Assembly (NCBI GenBank): GCA_001874335.1
Contig: MPDE01000002.1
Span: 186,001-250,000 of the forward strand
Direction of reading: 5' to 3'
DNA: 64,000 nucleotides
Source: Bacteroidetes bacterium MedPE-SWsnd-G2
GTDB lineage: Bacteria; Bacteroidota; Bacteroidia; Flavobacteriales; Flavobacteriaceae
This document shows, one piece after another, positions 62,757-64,000 of the stretch; positions within the stretch are counted from its first letter, which is position 1; each line of letters opens with the position of its first letter. A program made the translations under genes and the position numbers. The notes beneath the pieces were generated by a model that was not told the origin of the DNA, made no database searches, and was given only the letters and a program-made list of their open reading frames with translations.

Positions 62757-64000
62757 ATGAATATACTGTTAACCGGAGCCACAGGTTATATTGGCAAAAG
62801 ATTACTCCCCTTACTAATTAAAGAGGGGCATAATGTTATTTGCTGTGTACGTGACAAATCACGATTTAACCCACCAACCTCACTACAATCCAAACTCACA
62901 GTACTTGAAATAGACTTACTTGATAAATCTTCCTTAGAAAAAATACCTACTGACATTGATGTTGCTTTTTATTTGGTGCATTCTATGTCTGCTTCAGATA
63001 ATTATTCTGATTTAGAAACACAATGCGCCACTAATTTCCAATCCAGATTGTCTCTCACCAAAGTAAAGCAAGTTATTTACCTGAGCGGAATTACAAATGA
63101 AACAGTACTTTCAAAACACCTAACGTCTCGACAAACAGTTGAAAACCAATTGCAAAAAGGCAGCTACAACCTAACTACTTTTAGGGCGGGTATTATTGTA
63201 GGTTCAGGCAGCGCTTCTTTTGAAATTATTAGAGATTTGGTTGAAAAACTGCCCATAATGATTACGCCTAAATGGTTGAATACAAAATGTCAACCTATAG
63301 GGATTTCAGATGTGTTACTCATTTTGACATCCGCAATAAACCACCCCAAAACCTTTAATCAAAATTTTGACATTGGATGTAATGATATCCTAACGTATAA
63401 GCAAATGTTATTACAATTTGCGGAAGTTAGAAACCTAAAACGACGCATTTTTATCGTTCCCGTTATGACTCCTAAACTTTCATCATATTGGTTGTATTTC
63501 GTAACATCTACCTCATATAATCTCGCAAGATCACTTGTAGAAAGTATGAAGGTTGAAGTAATATGTAGGAATCACGATATCATGAACATTCTAAAAATCA
63601 CTCCCATATCATACAAAGAAGCCATTAAAAAGGCATTTACAAAAATTGAAAATAATGATATCGTTTCAAGTTGGAAGGATTCTTATTCTAGTAGTGACAC
63701 CAGCGTGAATATTACCGAATTTATAAATGTCCCATCATTTGGGTGCTTCAAGGATAAACGCAAAAAACATATTAGCGATTTAGAACAAACAAAGTCAAAA
63801 ATTTGGCGCATTGGTGGTAAAACGGGGTGGTATTATGGTAATGCACTTTGGCGAATGAGAGGATTAATAGATAAAGTTTTTGGTGGTGTAGGACTTAGAA
63901 GAGGAAGAACCAACGTCGACACCATAGCTGTTGGGGATGCACTCGATTTTTGGCGTGTAATATATGCCGACAAGACTGAAGGCAGGCTATTACTATTTGC
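62757..64000 (+). CDS. SDR/NAD(P)-binding protein with C-terminal DUF2867, 3' end cut
   Basis: The frame is open to the window end; about 414 codons are visible. The N-terminal NAD(P)-binding loop is LLTGATGYIGK. The middle part keeps the extended-SDR pattern FRAGIIVGSGS near residue 143. The C-terminal region WRIGGKTGWYYGN, FGGVGLRRGR and VGDALDFWRV belongs to DUF2867. Bacteroidota proteins of this type are about 480 aa long; the last part of the gene is missing. The reaction is unknown. Confidence 0.88.
   Translation, partial: MNILLTGATGYIGKRLLPLLIKEGHNVICCVRDKSRFNPPTSLQSKLTVLEIDLLDKSSLEKIPTDIDVAFYLVHSMSASDNYSDLETQCATNFQSRLSLTKVKQVIYLSGITNETVLSKHLTSRQTVENQLQKGSYNLTTFRAGIIVGSGSASFEIIRDLVEKLPIMITPKWLNTKCQPIGISDVLLILTSAINHPKTFNQNFDIGCNDILTYKQMLLQFAEVRNLKRRIFIVPVMTPKLSSYWLYFVTSTSYNLARSLVESMKVEVICRNHDIMNILKITPISYKEAIKKAFTKIENNDIVSSWKDSYSSSDTSVNITEFINVPSFGCFKDKRKKHISDLEQTKSKIWRIGGKTGWYYGNALWRMRGLIDKVFGGVGLRRGRTNVDTIAVGDALDFWRVIYADKTEGRLLLF

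Noticed and set aside
1-64000. Mobile elements, CRISPR arrays, toxin-antitoxin pairs or phage genes
   Set aside because: I looked for transposase and integrase motifs, repeat-spacer arrays and paired small toxin genes and saw none.

Overview
The window is a continuous piece of an AT-rich Bacteroidota chromosome, almost certainly from a marine member of the Flavobacteriaceae (Winogradskyella/Psychroserpens-like by gene content; genus not provable from the sequence alone). The evidence is Bacteroidota-type promoters (TAnnTTTG -7 boxes, sometimes with a TTG/TTTG box 19-20 bases upstream), the near absence of Shine-Dalgarno sequences, a single-chain alpha-beta E1 2-oxoacid dehydrogenase, a PNGase F-type glycoamidase with flavobacterial Ig-like repeats, and many small lipoproteins. 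I saw no insertion sequence, phage gene, CRISPR array, rRNA or origin. One tRNA (Ser, anticodon TGA) is present. The window cuts a gene at each end.

Layout. 1-9.6 kb: a cut M1-like protein with a beta-barrel tail, the fused E1 dehydrogenase, a PhyH-type oxygenase with DNA polymerase III delta, an orphan HsdR-N nuclease-like protein with a glycosyltransferase, an OmpA lipoprotein, and a YciO/Sua5 protein. 9.6-23.8 kb: UvrD helicase, a secreted M20 amidohydrolase with an FMN glutamate-synthase-like protein, a minus-strand run of M1 aminopeptidase, patatin lipase and PNGase F-like lipoprotein, RecG, and a thioredoxin lipoprotein. 23.9-34.9 kb: PheT, Tpx, DgkA, FtsK, LolA, LptF/G-type permease and RibBA all on the plus strand, closed by a convergent DegT aminotransferase. 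35-46.6 kb: tRNA-Ser, an octaheme cytochrome/HEAT/TPR protein, formate-THF ligase, a run of small enzymes and unknown secreted proteins, then nadA-nadB. 46.6-52.8 kb: a minus-strand MarR-adaptor-RND-TolC efflux operon with a clear operator. 53-64 kb: a looser accessory stretch of small membrane and secreted proteins, a CPBP-like protein, an acyltransferase, a hydrolase, a TlpA thioredoxin, a methyltransferase, a YeeE/YedE thiosulfate-type transporter and a cut SDR/DUF2867 protein.

How the genes fit together. LolA and the LptF/G permease serve outer-membrane biogenesis next to FtsK. nadA-nadB make quinolinate for NAD. The efflux operon is a self-contained tripartite pump with its own repressor. 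The M1 aminopeptidase, patatin and PNGase F-like genes form a plausible degradative set. Much of the window is conserved flavobacterial housekeeping DNA.

The most interesting signals are: a TGAC-N4-GTCA palindrome at nearly the same distance from the -7 box in front of both fhs and nadA; several proteins whose catalytic residues are lost (M1-like, the RibBA second domain, CPBP-like); an apparent D/N swap at the Mg-thiamine diphosphate site of the fused E1; the Ig-repeat PNGase F lipoprotein; and two divergent copies of an unknown small four-helix membrane protein. I did not find a convincing new multi-gene defence or mobile system.
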